From Eledone cirrhosa (taxonomy: Eukaryota; Mollusca; Cephalopoda; Octopoda; Eledonidae): a stretch of 64,000 nt of DNA. Below are positions 1-12,615 of this stretch, piece by piece (positions within the stretch are counted from its first letter, which is position 1; each line of letters opens with the position of its first letter). The position numbers and the translations under genes are program-made. The notes beneath the pieces were generated by a model. It was not told the origin of the DNA. It worked only from the letters and a program-made list of their open reading frames with translations, and did not search any database. Location of the stretch: the NCBI GenBank assembly GCA_964016885.1, contig OZ024759.1:1997001-2061000 (forward strand), in the 5' to 3' direction.

Positions 1-55
1 ACAAAGTCTATATTAGTAAAATGACAAAGTCTATATTAGTAGCATGACAAAGTCT

Positions 56-1860
56 TTATTAGTAACATGACACAGTCTATATTAGTAACATGACACAGTC
101 TATATTAGTAACATGACAAAGTCTATATTAGTAACATGACAAAGTCTATATTAGTAACATGACACAGTCTATATTAGTAACATGACACAGTCTATATTAG
201 TAACATGACAAAGTCTATATTAGTAACATGACAAAGTCTATATTAGTAACATGACACAGTCTATATTAGTAACATGACACAGTCTATATTAGTAACATGA
301 GACAGTCTATATTAGTAGCATGACAAAGTCTATATTAGTAACATGACACAGTCTACATTAGTAACATGACAAAGTCTATATTAGTAACATGACACAGTCT
401 ATATTAGTAACATGAGACAGTCTATATTAGTAACATGACAAAGTCTATATTAGTAACATGACACAGTCTATATTAGTAACATGACACAGTCTATATTAGT
501 AACATGACAAAGTCTATATTAGTAACATGACAAAGTCTATATTAGTAACATGACAAAGTCTATATTAGTAACATGACACAGTCTATACTAGTAACATGAC
601 ACAGTCTATATTAGTAACATGACAAAGTCTATATTAGTAACATGACAAAGTCTATATTAGTAACATGACAAAGTCTATATTAGTAACATGACAAAGTCTA
701 TATTAGTAGCATGACACAGTCTATATTAGCAACATGACAAAGTCTATATTAGTAACATGACACAGTCTATATTAGTAGCATGACAAAGTCTGTATTAGTA
801 ACATGACAAAGTCTATATTAGTAACATGACAAAGTCTACATTAGTAACATGACAAAGTCTATATTAGTAACATGACACAGTCTAAATTAGTAACATGACA
901 AAGTCTATATTAGTAGCATGACAAAGTCTATATTAGTAACATGACAAAGTCTATATTAGTAACATGACACAGTCTATATTAGTAACATGACACAGTCTAT
1001 ATTAGTAACATGACAAAGTCTATATTAGTAACATGACAAAGTCTATATTAGTAACATGACACAGTCTATATTAGTAACATGACACAGTCTATATTAGTAA
1101 CATGACAAAGTCTATATTAGTAACATGACAAAGTCTATATTAGTAACATGACACAGTCTATATTAGTAACATGACACAGTCTATATTAGTAACATGAGAC
1201 AGTCTATATTAGTAGCATGACAAAGTCTATATTAGTAACATGACACAGTCTACATTAGTAACATGACAAAGTCTATATTAGTAACATGACACAGTCTATA
1301 TTAGTAACATGAGACAGTCTATATTAGTAACATGACAAAGTCTATATTAGTAACATGACACAGTCTATATTAGTAACATGACACAGTCTATATTAGTAAC
1401 ATGACAAAGTCTATATTAGTAACATGACAAAGTCTATATTAGTAACATGACAAAGTCTATATTAGTAACATGACACAGTCTATACTAGTAACATGACACA
1501 GTCTATATTAGTAACATGACAAAGTCTATATTAGTAACATGACAAAGTCTATATTAGTAACATGACAAAGTCTATATTAGTAACATGACAAAGTCTATAT
1601 TAGTAGCATGACACAGTCTATATTAGCAACATGACAAAGTCTATATTAGTAACATGACACAGTCTATATTAGTAGCATGACAAAGTCTGTATTAGTAACA
1701 TGACAAAGTCTATATTAGTAACATGACAAAGTCTACATTAGTAACATGACAAAGTCTATATTAGTAACATGACAGTCTAAATTAGTAACATGACAAAGTC
1801 TATATTAGTAGCATGACAAAGTCTATATTAGTAACATGACAAAGTCTATATTAGTAACAT
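56..1860 (+). repeat. 39-monomer (897 bp) higher-order repeat, two copies
   Basis: Positions 56-877 match 953-1,774 at an offset of 897 bp, which is exactly 39 monomers. Variant markers recur in the same order: GAGACAG, GTCTACATT, GTCTATACTAG, TAGCAACATG, GTCTGTATT and GTCTAAATT. In the second copy the monomer carrying GTCTAAATT has lost 2 bp (GACAGTCTAAA, with TCTAAA at 1,776 against 881 in copy one), so the offset becomes 895 bp. The match stops at about 965/1,860, where CACAG in copy one is CAAAG in copy two. A related pair lies at 3,865/4,760 (offset 895), and another at 7,765/8,662 (offset 897) where the 2-bp loss is absent. Confidence 0.9.
70..299 (+). repeat. Four-monomer (92 bp) sub-pattern of A/C variants
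   Basis: Base 9 of the monomer is A (CAAAG) or C (CACAG). Here the types run C C A A C C A A C C, with units starting at 70, 93, 116, 139, 162, 185, 208, 231, 254 and 277. This gives a local 92-bp period on top of the 23-bp period. The same pairing recurs in most modules, for example near 960-1,190, 2,350-2,580 and 3,050-3,280. It suggests an older four-unit amplification beneath the larger higher-order repeats. Confidence 0.8.
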
Positions 1861-1975
1861 GACAAAGTCTATATTAGTAACATGACAAAGTCTATATTAG
1901 TAACATTACAAAGTCGATATTAGTAACATGACAAAGTCTATATTAGTAACATGACACAGTATATATTAGTAACAT

Positions 1976-2017
1976 GACAGTCTATATTAGTAACATGACA
2001 GTCTACATTAGTAACAT
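1976..2017 (+). repeat. Paired 21-bp short monomers
   Basis: Two consecutive monomers read GACAGTC instead of GACAAAGTC or GACACAGTC and are 21 bp long (1,976-1,996 and 1,997-2,017). The second also carries GTCTACATT. The same pair recurs throughout the window, for example at 4,960/4,981, 7,006/7,027, 12,464, 13,931 (second member), 15,631/15,652, 17,189/17,210, 32,974, 35,408, 41,683 and near 59,470. It is usually followed by GTCGATATT and then GACAATG monomers. The 2-bp loss makes a small odd palindrome GAC-A-GTC. These units explain why many duplication offsets are not exact multiples of 23. Confidence 0.92.
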
Positions 2018-2069
2018 GACACAGTCTATATTAGTAACATGACAAAGTCGATATTAGTAACATGACAAT

Positions 2070-3540
2070 GTCTATATTAGTAACATGACACAGTCTATAT
2101 TAGTAACATGACAAAGTCTATATTAGTAACATGACAAAGTCTATATTAGTAACATGACAAAATCTATATTAGTAACATGACACAGTCTATATTAGTAACA
2201 TGACACAGTCTATATTAGTAGCATGACACAGTCTATATTAGTAACATGATACAGTCTATATTAGTAACATGACAAAGTCGATATTAGTAATATGACAAAG
2301 TCTATATTAGTAAAATGACAAAGTCTATATTAGTAGCATGACAAAGTCTTTATTAGTAACATGACACAGTCTATATTAGTAACATGACACAGTCTATATT
2401 AGTAACATGACAAAGTCTATATTAGTAACATGACAAAGTCTATATTAGTAACATGACACAGTCTATATTAGTAACATGACACAGTCTATATTAGTAACAT
2501 GACAAAGTCTATATTAGTAACATGACAAAGTCTATATTAGTAACATGACACAGTCTATATTAGTAACATGACACAGTCTATATTAGTAACATGAGACAGT
2601 CTATATTAGTAGCATGACAAAGTCTATATTAGTAACATGACACAGTCTACATTAGTAACATGACAAAGTCTATATTAGTAACATGACACAGTCTATATTA
2701 GTAACATGAGACAGTCTATATTAGTAACATGACAAAGTCTATATTAGTAACATGACACAGTCTATATTAGTAACATGACACAGTCTATATTAGTAACATG
2801 ACAAAGTCTATATTAGTAACATGACAAAGTCTATATTAGTAACATGACAAAATCTATATTAGTAACATGACACAGTCTATATTAGTAACATGACACAGTC
2901 TATATTAGTAGCATGACACAGTCTATATTAGTAACATGATACAGTCTATATTAGTAACATGACAAAGTCGATATTAGTAATATGACAAAGTCTATATTAG
3001 TAAAATGACAAAGTCTATATTAGTAGCATGACAAAGTCTTTATTAGTAACATGACACAGTCTATATTAGTAACATGACACAGTCTATATTAGTAACATGA
3101 CAAAGTCTATATTAGTAACATGACAAAGTCTATATTAGTAACATGACACAGTCTATATTAGTAACATGACACAGTCTATATTAGTAACATGACAAAGTCT
3201 ATATTAGTAACATGACAAAGTCTATATTAGTAACATGACACAGTCTATATTAGTAACATGACACAGTCTATATTAGTAACATGAGACAGTCTATATTAGT
3301 AGCATGACAAAGTCTATATTAGTAACATGACACAGTCTACATTAGTAACATGACAAAGTCTATATTAGTAACATGACACAGTCTATATTAGTAACATGAG
3401 ACAGTCTATATTAGTAACATGACAAAGTCTATATTAGTAACATGACACAGTCTATATTAGTAACATGACACAGTCTATATTAGTAACATGACAAAGTCTA
3501 TATTAGTAACATGACAAAGTCTATATTAGTAACATGACAA
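2070..3540 (+). repeat. 30-monomer (690 bp) higher-order repeat, about 2.1 copies
   Basis: Positions 2,070-2,850 match 2,760-3,540 at an offset of 690 bp, exactly 30 monomers. Anchors are CAAAATCTATATT near 2,158 and 2,848, TAAAATG at 2,311 and 3,001, GAGACAG near 2,590 and 3,280, and a GTCTACATT unit near 2,650 and 3,340. Upstream, 2,050 and 2,068 differ from their partners. Downstream, the match ends where one copy reads AAAATC and the other AAAGTC followed by CTATACTAG. The duplication lies inside the span between the two members of the 2,984-bp pair. Confidence 0.87.
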
Positions 3541-6340
3541 AGTCTATATTAGTAACATGACACAGTCTATACTAGTAACATGACACAGTCTATATTAGTA
3601 ACATGACAAAGTCTATATTAGTAACATGACAAAGTCTATATTAGTAACATGACAAAGTCTATATTAGTAACATGACAAAGTCTATATTAGTAGCATGACA
3701 CAGTCTATATTAGCAACATGACAAAGTCTATATTAGTAACATGACACAGTCTATATTAGTAGCATGACAAAGTCTGTATTAGTAACATGACAAAGTCTAT
3801 ATTAGTAACATGACAAAGTCTACATTAGTAACATGACAAAGTCTATATTAGTAACATGACACAGTCTAAATTAGTAACATGACAAAGTCTATATTAGTAG
3901 CATGACAAAGTCTATATTAGTAACATGACAAAGTCTATATTAGTAACATGACACAGTCTATATTAGTAACATGACACAGTCTATATTAGTAACATGACAA
4001 AGTCTATATTAGTAACATGACAAAGTCTATATTAGTAACATGACACAGTCTATATTAGTAACATGACACAGTCTATATTAGTAACATGACAAAGTCTATA
4101 TTAGTAACATGACAAAGTCTATATTAGTAACATGACACAGTCTATATTAGTAACATGACACAGTCTATATTAGTAACATGAGACAGTCTATATTAGTAGC
4201 ATGACAAAGTCTATATTAGTAACATGACACAGTCTACATTAGTAACATGACAAAGTCTATATTAGTAACATGACACAGTCTATATTAGTAACATGAGACA
4301 GTCTATATTAGTAACATGACAAAGTCTATATTAGTAACATGACACAGTCTATATTAGTAACATGACACAGTCTATATTAGTAACATGACAAAGTCTATAT
4401 TAGTAACATGACAAAGTCTATATTAGTAACATGACAAAGTCTATATTAGTAACATGACACAGTCTATACTAGTAACATGACACAGTCTATATTAGTAACA
4501 TGACAAAGTCTATATTAGTAACATGACAAAGTCTATATTAGTAACATGACAAAGTCTATATTAGTAACATGACAAAGTCTATATTAGTAGCATGACACAG
4601 TCTATATTAGCAACATGACAAAGTCTATATTAGTAACATGACACAGTCTATATTAGTAGCATGACAAAGTCTGTATTAGTAACATGACAAAGTCTATATT
4701 AGTAACATGACAAAGTCTACATTAGTAACATGACAAAGTCTATATTAGTAACATGACAGTCTAAATTAGTAACATGACAAAGTCTATATTAGTAGCATGA
4801 CAAAGTCTATATTAGTAACATGACAAAGTCTATATTAGTAACATGACAAAGTCTATATTAGTAACATGACAAAGTCTATATTAGTAACATTACAAAGTCG
4901 ATATTAGTAACATGACAAAGTCTATATTAGTAACATGACACAGTATATATTAGTAACATGACAGTCTATATTAGTAACATGACAGTCTACATTAGTAACA
5001 TGACACAGTCTATATTAGTAACATGACAAAGTCGATATTAGTAACATGACAATGTCTATATTAGTAACATGACAAAGTCTATATTAGTAACATGACACAG
5101 TCTATATTACTAACATGACACAGTCTATATTAGTAACATGACACAGTCTATATTAGTAACATGACAAAGTCTATATTAGTAACATGACAAAGTCTATATT
5201 AGTAACATGACAAAGTCTATATTAGTAACATGACACAGTCTATATTAGTAACATGACACAGTCTATATTAGTAGCATGACACAGTCTATATTAGTAACAT
5301 GATACAGTCTATATTAGTAACATGACAAAGTCTATATTAGTAACATGACAAAGTCTATATTAGTAAAATGACAAAGTCTATATTAGTAACATGACAAAGT
5401 ATTTATTAGTAACATGACACAGTCTATATTAGTAACATGACACAGTCTATATTAGTAACATGACAAAGTCTATATTAGTAACATGACAAAGTCTATATTA
5501 GTAACATGACACAGTCTATATTAGTAACATCACACAGTCTATATTAGTAACATGACAAAGTCTATATTAGTAACATGACACAGTCTATATTAGTAACATG
5601 ACACAGTCTATATTAGTAACATGACACAGTCTATATTAGTAACATGACACAGTCTTTATTAGTAACATGAGACAGTCTATATTAGTAGCATGACAAAGTC
5701 TATATTAGTAACATGACACAGTCTACATTAGTAACATGACAAAGTCTATATTAGTAACATGACACAGTCTATATTAGTAACATGAGACAGTCTATATTAG
5801 TAACATGACTAAGTCTATATTAGTAACATGACACAGTCTATATTAGTAACATGACACAGTCTATATTAGTAACATGACAAAGTCCATATTAGTTACATGA
5901 CAAAGTCTATATTAGAAACATGACAAAGTCTATATTAGTAACATGACACAGTCTATATTAGTAACATGACGAAGTCTATATTAGTAACATGACACAGTCT
6001 ATATTAGTAACATGACACAGTCTATATTAGTAACATGAAAAAGTCTATATTAGTAACATGACAAAGTCTATATTAGTAACATGACAAAGTCTATATTAGT
6101 AACATGACAAAGTCTATATTAGTAGCATGACACAGTCTATATTAGCAACATGACAAAGTCTATATTAGTAACATGACACAGTCTATATTAGTAACATGAC
6201 ACAGTCTATATTAGTAACATGACACAGTCTATATTAGTAACATGACAAAGTCTACATTAGTAACATGACAAAGTCTATATTAGTAACATGACAAGGTCTG
6301 TATTAGTAACATGACACACTCTATATTAGTAGCATGACAC

Positions 6341-6571
6341 TGTATCATGTTACTAATATAGACTGTGTCATGCTACTAATATAGAGTGTGTCATGTTACT
6401 AATACAGACCTTGTCATGTTACTAATATAGACTTTGTCATGTTACTAATGTAGACTTTGTCATGTTACTAATATAGACTTTGTCATTTTACTAATATAGA
6501 CTTTGTCATGTTACTAATATAGACTTTGTCATGTTACTAATATAGACTGTATCATGTTACTAATATAGACT
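6341..6571 (-). repeat. Inverted 231-bp satellite segment, copy 1
   Basis: About ten monomers here read in the opposite orientation: units of GACTTTGTCATG and TACTAATATA replace the plus-strand form. The segment begins right after AGCATGACAC (ends 6,340) and ends before GTCTATATTAG (starts 6,572). Both ends of the inverted block are the same 24-bp sequence in the same orientation, 6,341-6,364 and 6,548-6,571, the reverse complement of a unit ending in GATACA. Inside, the reversed markers GTCTACATT, CAAGGTCTG, CACACTC and TAGCATG appear in mirror order to the left flank. Two fold-back structures result: the left arm pairs with 6,365 onward around 6,352.5, and the right arm pairs with bases up to 6,547 around 6,559.5. 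Each has a 24-bp spacer. Confidence 0.95.
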
Positions 6572-9500
6572 GTCTATATTAGTAACATGACAAAGTCTAT
6601 ATTAGTAACATGACAAAGTCTATATTAGTAAAATGACAAAGTCTATATTAGTAACATGACAAAGTCTTTATTAGTAACATGACACAGTGTATATTAGTAG
6701 CATGACAAAGTATGTATTAGTAACATGACAAAGTCTATATTAGTAACATGACAAAGTCTACATTAGTAACATGACAAAGTCTATATTAGTGACATGACAC
6801 AGTCTATATTAGTAACATGACAAAGTCTATATTAGTAGCATGACAAAGTCTATATTAGTAACATGACAAAGTCTATATTAGTAACATGACAAAGTCTATA
6901 TTAGTAACATGACAAAGTCTATATTAGTAACATGACAAAGTCGATATTAGTAACATGACAAAGTCTATATTAGTAACATGACACAGTATATATTAGTAAC
7001 ATGACAGTCTATATTAGTAACATGACAGTCTACATTAGTAACATGACACAGTCTATATTAGTAACATGACAAAGTCGATATTAGTAACATGACAATGTCT
7101 ATATTAGTAACATGACAAAGTCTATATTAGTAACATGACACAGTCTATATTAGTAACATGACAAAGTCTATATTAGTAACATGACACAGTCTATACTAGT
7201 AACATGACACAGTCTATATTAGTAACATGACACAGTCTACATTAGTAACATGACAAAGTCTATATTAGTAACATGACACAGTCTATATTAGTAACATGAG
7301 ACAGTCTATATTAGTAACATGACAAAGTCTATATTAGTAACATGACACAGTCTATATTAGTAACATGACACAGTCTATATTAGTAACATGACAAAGTCTA
7401 TATTAGTAACATGACAAAGTCTATATTAGTAACATGACAAAGTCTATATTAGTAACATGACACAGTCTATACTAGTAACATGACACAGTCTATATTAGTA
7501 ACATGACAAAGTCTATATTAGTAACATGACAAAGTCTATATTAGTAACATGACAAAGTCTATATTAGTAACATGACAAAGTCTATATTAGTAGCATGACA
7601 CAGTCTATATTAGCAACATGACAAAGTCTATATTAGTAACATGACACAGTCTATATTAGTAGCATGACAAAGTCTGTATTAGTAACATGACAAAGTCTAT
7701 ATTAGTAACATGACAAAGTCTACATTAGTAACATGACAAAGTCTATATTAGTAACATGACACAGTCTAAATTAGTAACATGACAAAGTCTATATTAGTAG
7801 CATGACAAAGTCTATATTAGTAACATGACAAAGTCTATATTAGTAACATGACACAGTCTATATTAGTAACATGACACAGTCTATATTAGTAACATGACAA
7901 AGTCTATATTAGTAACATGACAAAGTCTATATTAGTAACATGACACAGTCTATATTAGTAACATGACACAGTCTATATTAGTAACATGACAAAGTCTATA
8001 TTAGTAACATGACAAAGTCTATATTAGTAACATGACACAGTCTATATTAGTAACATGACACAGTCTATATTAGTAACATGAGACAGTCTATATTAGTAGC
8101 ATGACAAAGTCTATATTAGTAACATGACACAGTCTACATTAGTAACATGACAAAGTCTATATTAGTAACATGACACAGTCTATATTAGTAACATGAGACA
8201 GTCTATATTAGTAACATGACAAAGTCTATATTAGTAACATGACACAGTCTATATTAGTAACATGACACAGTCTATATTAGTAACATGACAAAGTCTATAT
8301 TAGTAACATGACAAAGTCTATATTAGTAACATGACAAAGTCTATATTAGTAACATGACACAGTCTATACTAGTAACATGACACAGTCTATATTAGTAACA
8401 TGACAAAGTCTATATTAGTAACATGACAAAGTCTATATTAGTAACATGACAAAGTCTATATTAGTAACATGACAAAGTCTATATTAGTAGCATGACACAG
8501 TCTATATTAGCAACATGACAAAGTCTATATTAGTAACATGACACAGTCTATATTAGTAGCATGACAAAGTCTGTATTAGTAACATGACAAAGTCTATATT
8601 AGTAACATGACAAAGTCTACATTAGTAACATGACAAAGTCTATATTAGTAACATGACACAGTCTAAATTAGTAACATGACAAAGTCTATATTAGTAGCAT
8701 GACAAAGTCTATATTAGTAACATGACAAAGTCTATATTAGTAACATGACAAAGTCTATATTAGTAACATGACAAAGTCTATATTAGTAACATTACAAAGT
8801 CGATATTAGTAACATGACAAAGTCTATATTAGTAACATGACACAGTATATATTAGTAACATGACAGTCTATATTAGTAACATGACAGTCTACATTAGTAA
8901 CATGACACAGTCTATATTAGTAACATGACAAAGTCGATATTAGTAACATGACAATGTCTATATTAGTAACATGACAAAGTCTATATTAGTAACATGACAC
9001 AGTCTATATTACTAACATGACACAGTCTATATTAGTAACATGACACAGTCTATATTAGTAACATGACAAAGTCTATATTAGTAACATGACAAAGTCTATA
9101 TTAGTAACATGACAAAGTCTATATTAGTAACATGACACAGTCTATATTAGTAACATGACACAGTCTATATTAGTAGCATGACACAGTCTATATTAGTAAC
9201 ATGATACAGTCTATATTAGTAACATGACAAAGTCTATATTAGTAACATGACAAAGTCTATATTAGTAAAATGACAAAGTCTATATTAGTAACATGACAAA
9301 GTATTTATTAGTAACATGACACAGTCTATATTAGTAACATGACACAGTCTATATTAGTAACATGACAAAGTCTATATTAGTAACATGACAAAGTCTATAT
9401 TAGTAACATGACACAGTCTATATTAGTAACATCACACAGTCTATATTAGTAACATGACAAAGTCTATATTAGTAACATGACAAAGTCTATATTAGTAACA

Positions 9501-10242
9501 TGACACAGTCTATATTAGTAACATGACACAGTCTATATTAGTAACATGACACAGTCTTTATTAGTAACATGAGACAGTCTATATTAGTAGCATGACAAAG
9601 TCTATATTAGTAACATGACACAGTCTACATTAGTAACATGACAAAGTCTATATTAGTAACATGACACAGTCTATATTAGTAACATGAGACAGTCTATATT
9701 AGTAACATGACTAAGTCTATATTAGTAACATGACACAGTCTATATTAGTAACATGACACAGTCTATATTAGTAACATGACAAAGTCCATATTAGTTACAT
9801 GACAAAGTCTATATTAGAAACATGACAAAGTCTATATTAGTAACATGACACAGTCTATATTAGTAACATGACGAAGTCTATATTAGTAACATGACACAGT
9901 CTATATTAGTAACATGACACAGTCTATATTAGTAACATGAAAAAGTCTATATTAGTAACATGACAAAGTCTATATTAGTAACATGACAAAGTCTATATTA
10001 GTAACATGACAAAGTCTATATTAGTAGCATGACACAGTCTATATTAGCAACATGACAAAGTCTATATTAGTAACATGACACAGTCTATATTAGTAACATG
10101 ACACAGTCTATATTAGTAACATGACACAGTCTATATTAGTAACATGACAAAGTCTACATTAGTAACATGACAAAGTCTATATTAGTAACATGACAAGGTC
10201 TGTATTAGTAACATGACACACTCTATATTAGTAGCATGACAC

Positions 10243-10473
10243 TGTATCATGTTACTAATATAGACTGTGTCATGCTACTAATATAGAGTGTGTCATGTTA
10301 CTAATACAGACCTTGTCATGTTACTAATATAGACTTTGTCATGTTACTAATGTAGACTTTGTCATGTTACTAATATAGACTTTGTCATTTTACTAATATA
10401 GACTTTGTCATGTTACTAATATAGACTTTGTCATGTTACTAATATAGACTGTATCATGTTACTAATATAGACT
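10243..10473 (-). repeat. Inverted 231-bp satellite segment, copy 2
   Basis: This is the second inverted block, 3,902 bp after the first. It is base-for-base identical over its length as far as I can read, including both 24-bp terminal units and both junctions (GACAC then TGTATC at the left; TAGACT then GTCTAT at the right). Because it sits at the same place within the 3.9 kb duplication, the simplest reading is one inversion followed by duplication of the segment that carried it. Confidence 0.95.
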
Positions 10474-11052
10474 GTCTATATTAGTAACATGACAAAGTCT
10501 ATATTAGTAACATGACAAAGTCTATATTAGTAAAATGACAAAGTCTATATTAGTAACATGACAAAGTCTTTATTAGTAACATGACACAGTGTATATTAGT
10601 AGCATGACAAAGTATGTATTAGTAACATGACAAAGTCTATATTAGTAACATGACAAAGTCTACATTAGTAACATGACAAAGTCTATATTAGTGACATGAC
10701 ACAGTCTATATTAGTAACATGACAAAGTCTATATTAGTAGCATGACAAAGTCTATATTAGTAACATGACAAAGTCTATATTAGTAACATGACAAAGTCTA
10801 TATTAGTAACATGACAAAGTCTATATTAGTAACATGACAAAGTCGATATTAGTAACATGACAAAGTCTATATTAGTAACATGACACAGTATATATTAGTA
10901 ACATGACAGTCTATATTAGTAACATGACAGTCTACATTAGTAACATGACACAGTCTATATTAGTAACATGACAAAGTCGATATTAGTAACATGACAATGT
11001 CTATATTAGTAACATGACAAAGTCTATATTAGTAACATGACACAGTCTATAT

Positions 11053-12615
11053 TACTAACATGACACAGTCTATATTAGTAACATGACACAGTCTATATTA
11101 GTAACATGACAAAGTCTATATTAGTAACATGACAAAGTCTATATTAGTAACATGACAAAGTCTATATTAGTAAAATGACAAAGTCTATATTAGTAACATG
11201 ACAAAGTCTTTATTAGTAACATGACACAGTCTATATTAGTAACATGACACAGTCTATATTAGTAACATGACAAAGTCTATATTAGTAACATGACACAGTC
11301 TATATTAGTAACATGACACAGTCTATATTAGTAACATGACACAGTCTAGATTAGTAACATGACACAGTCTATATTAGTAACATGAGACAGTCTATATTAG
11401 TAGCATGACAAAGTCTATATTAGTAACATGACACAGTCTACATTAGTAACATGACAAAGTCTATATTAGTAACATGACACAGTCTATATTAGTAACATGA
11501 GACAGTCTATATTAGTAACATGACAAAGTCTATATTAGTAACATGACACAGTCTATATTAGTAACATGACAAAGTCTATATTAGTAACATGACAAAGTCT
11601 ATATTAGTAACATGACAAAGTCTATATTAGTAACATGACAAAGTCTATATTAGTAGCATGACACAGTCTATATTAGCAACATGACAAAGTCTATATTAGT
11701 AACATGACACAGTCTATATTAGTAACATGACACAGTCTATATTAGTAACATGACACAGTCTATATTATTAACATGACAAAGTCTATATTAGTAACATGAC
11801 ACAGTCTATATTAGTAACATGAGACAGTCTATATTAGTAACATGACTAAGTCTATATTAGTAACATGACACAGTCTATATTAGTAACATGACACAGTCTA
11901 TATTAGTAACATGACAAAGTCTATATTAGTTACATGACAAAGTCTATATTAGTAACATGACAAAGTCTATATTAGTAACATGACACAGTCTATATTAGTA
12001 ACACGACGAAGTCTATATTAGTAACATGACACAGTCTATATTAGTAACATGACACAGTCTATATTAGTAACATGAAAAAGTCTATATTAGTAACATGACA
12101 AAGTCTATATTAGTAACATGACAAAGTCTATATTAGTAACATGACAAAGTCTATATTAGTAGCATGACACAGTCTATATTAGCAACATGACAAAGTCTAT
12201 ATTAGTAACATGACACAGTCTATATTAGTAACATGACACAGTCTATATTAGTAACATGACACAGTCTATATTAGTAACATGACAAAGTCTACATTAGTAA
12301 CATGACAAAGTCTATATTAGTAACATGACAAGGTCTATATTAGTAACATGACACAGTCTATATTAGTAGCATGACACAGTCTATATTAGTAACATGATAC
12401 AGTCTATATTAGTAACATGACAAAGTCTATATTAGTAACATGACACAGTCTATATTAGTAACATGACAGTCTATATTAGTAACATGACAGTCTACATTAG
12501 TAACATGACACAGTCTATATTAGTAACATGACAAAGTCGATATTAGTAACATGACAATGTCTATATTAGTAACATGACAAAGTCTATATTAGTAACATGA
12601 CACAGTCTATATTAC
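11053..12615 (+). repeat. Mosaic stretch; about 0.8 kb shared with 22 kb region
   Basis: After the 3.9 kb duplication ends, the barcode order changes. Roughly 11,320-12,130 matches 21,970-22,775 at an offset of 10,646 bp. Anchors are GTCTAGATT (TCTAGA at 11,345/21,991), TATTATTAAC (11,765/22,411), GACTAAG (11,844/22,490) and GAAAAAG (12,074/22,720). To the left, TAAAATG at 11,171 pairs with 21,771 at an offset of 10,600, two monomers fewer, so an indel of 46 bp separates the two. The unit at 12,001 reads AACACGACGAAG, an apparent single-base change that removes CATG. Near 12,464 a pair of 21-bp monomers starts the next module. Confidence 0.8.

Larger units (their letters stand above)
1..5074 (+). 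repeat. Segment 1-2,090 recopied at 2,985-5,074
   Basis: The first 2.09 kb of the window recurs 2,984 bp downstream. The rare variant ATTACAAAGTCG occurs at 1,905 and 4,889, GTCTAAATT at 881/3,865 and 1,776/4,760, and TAAAATG at 17/3,001, all at the same offset. The value is 130 monomers minus 6 bp, and the interval holds three 21-bp monomers (near 1,773, 1,976 and 1,997). Divergence begins at about 2,090/5,074. The window start falls inside the block, so its left boundary is unknown. Confidence 0.88.
3302..11052 (+). repeat. 3.9 kb tandem segmental duplication
   Basis: About 3.85 kb at 3,302-7,150 recurs at 7,202-11,052. The offset is 3,900 bp left of 4,755 and 3,902 bp to its right, because one copy has a 21-bp GACAGTCTAAA monomer where the other has a full unit. 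Diagnostic matches include CATCACACAG at 5,528/9,430, ATTACAAAGTCG at 4,889/8,791, TATTACTAACATG near 5,107/9,009, and the inverted segment at 6,341/10,243. The right boundary is where the first copy reads TTAGTAAC and the second TTACTAAC (about 7,150/11,052). Identity across the pair looks close to complete, so the event is recent relative to monomer divergence. The 3,902-bp offset equals 170 monomers minus 8 bp, matching four 21-bp monomers in one period. Confidence 0.9.

Noticed and set aside
6341..6571. Inversion as a purely artefactual read hairpin
   Set aside because: A hairpin chimera would normally give one fold-back junction, whereas both edges are present and the array resumes in phase. 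An assembly error is less likely but not excluded without reads.
6341..10473. Inverted segments as transposon ends or an insertion sequence
   Set aside because: The inverted blocks are made only of satellite monomers, have no foreign sequence between them, and no target-site duplication. The region between them is ordinary plus-strand array.
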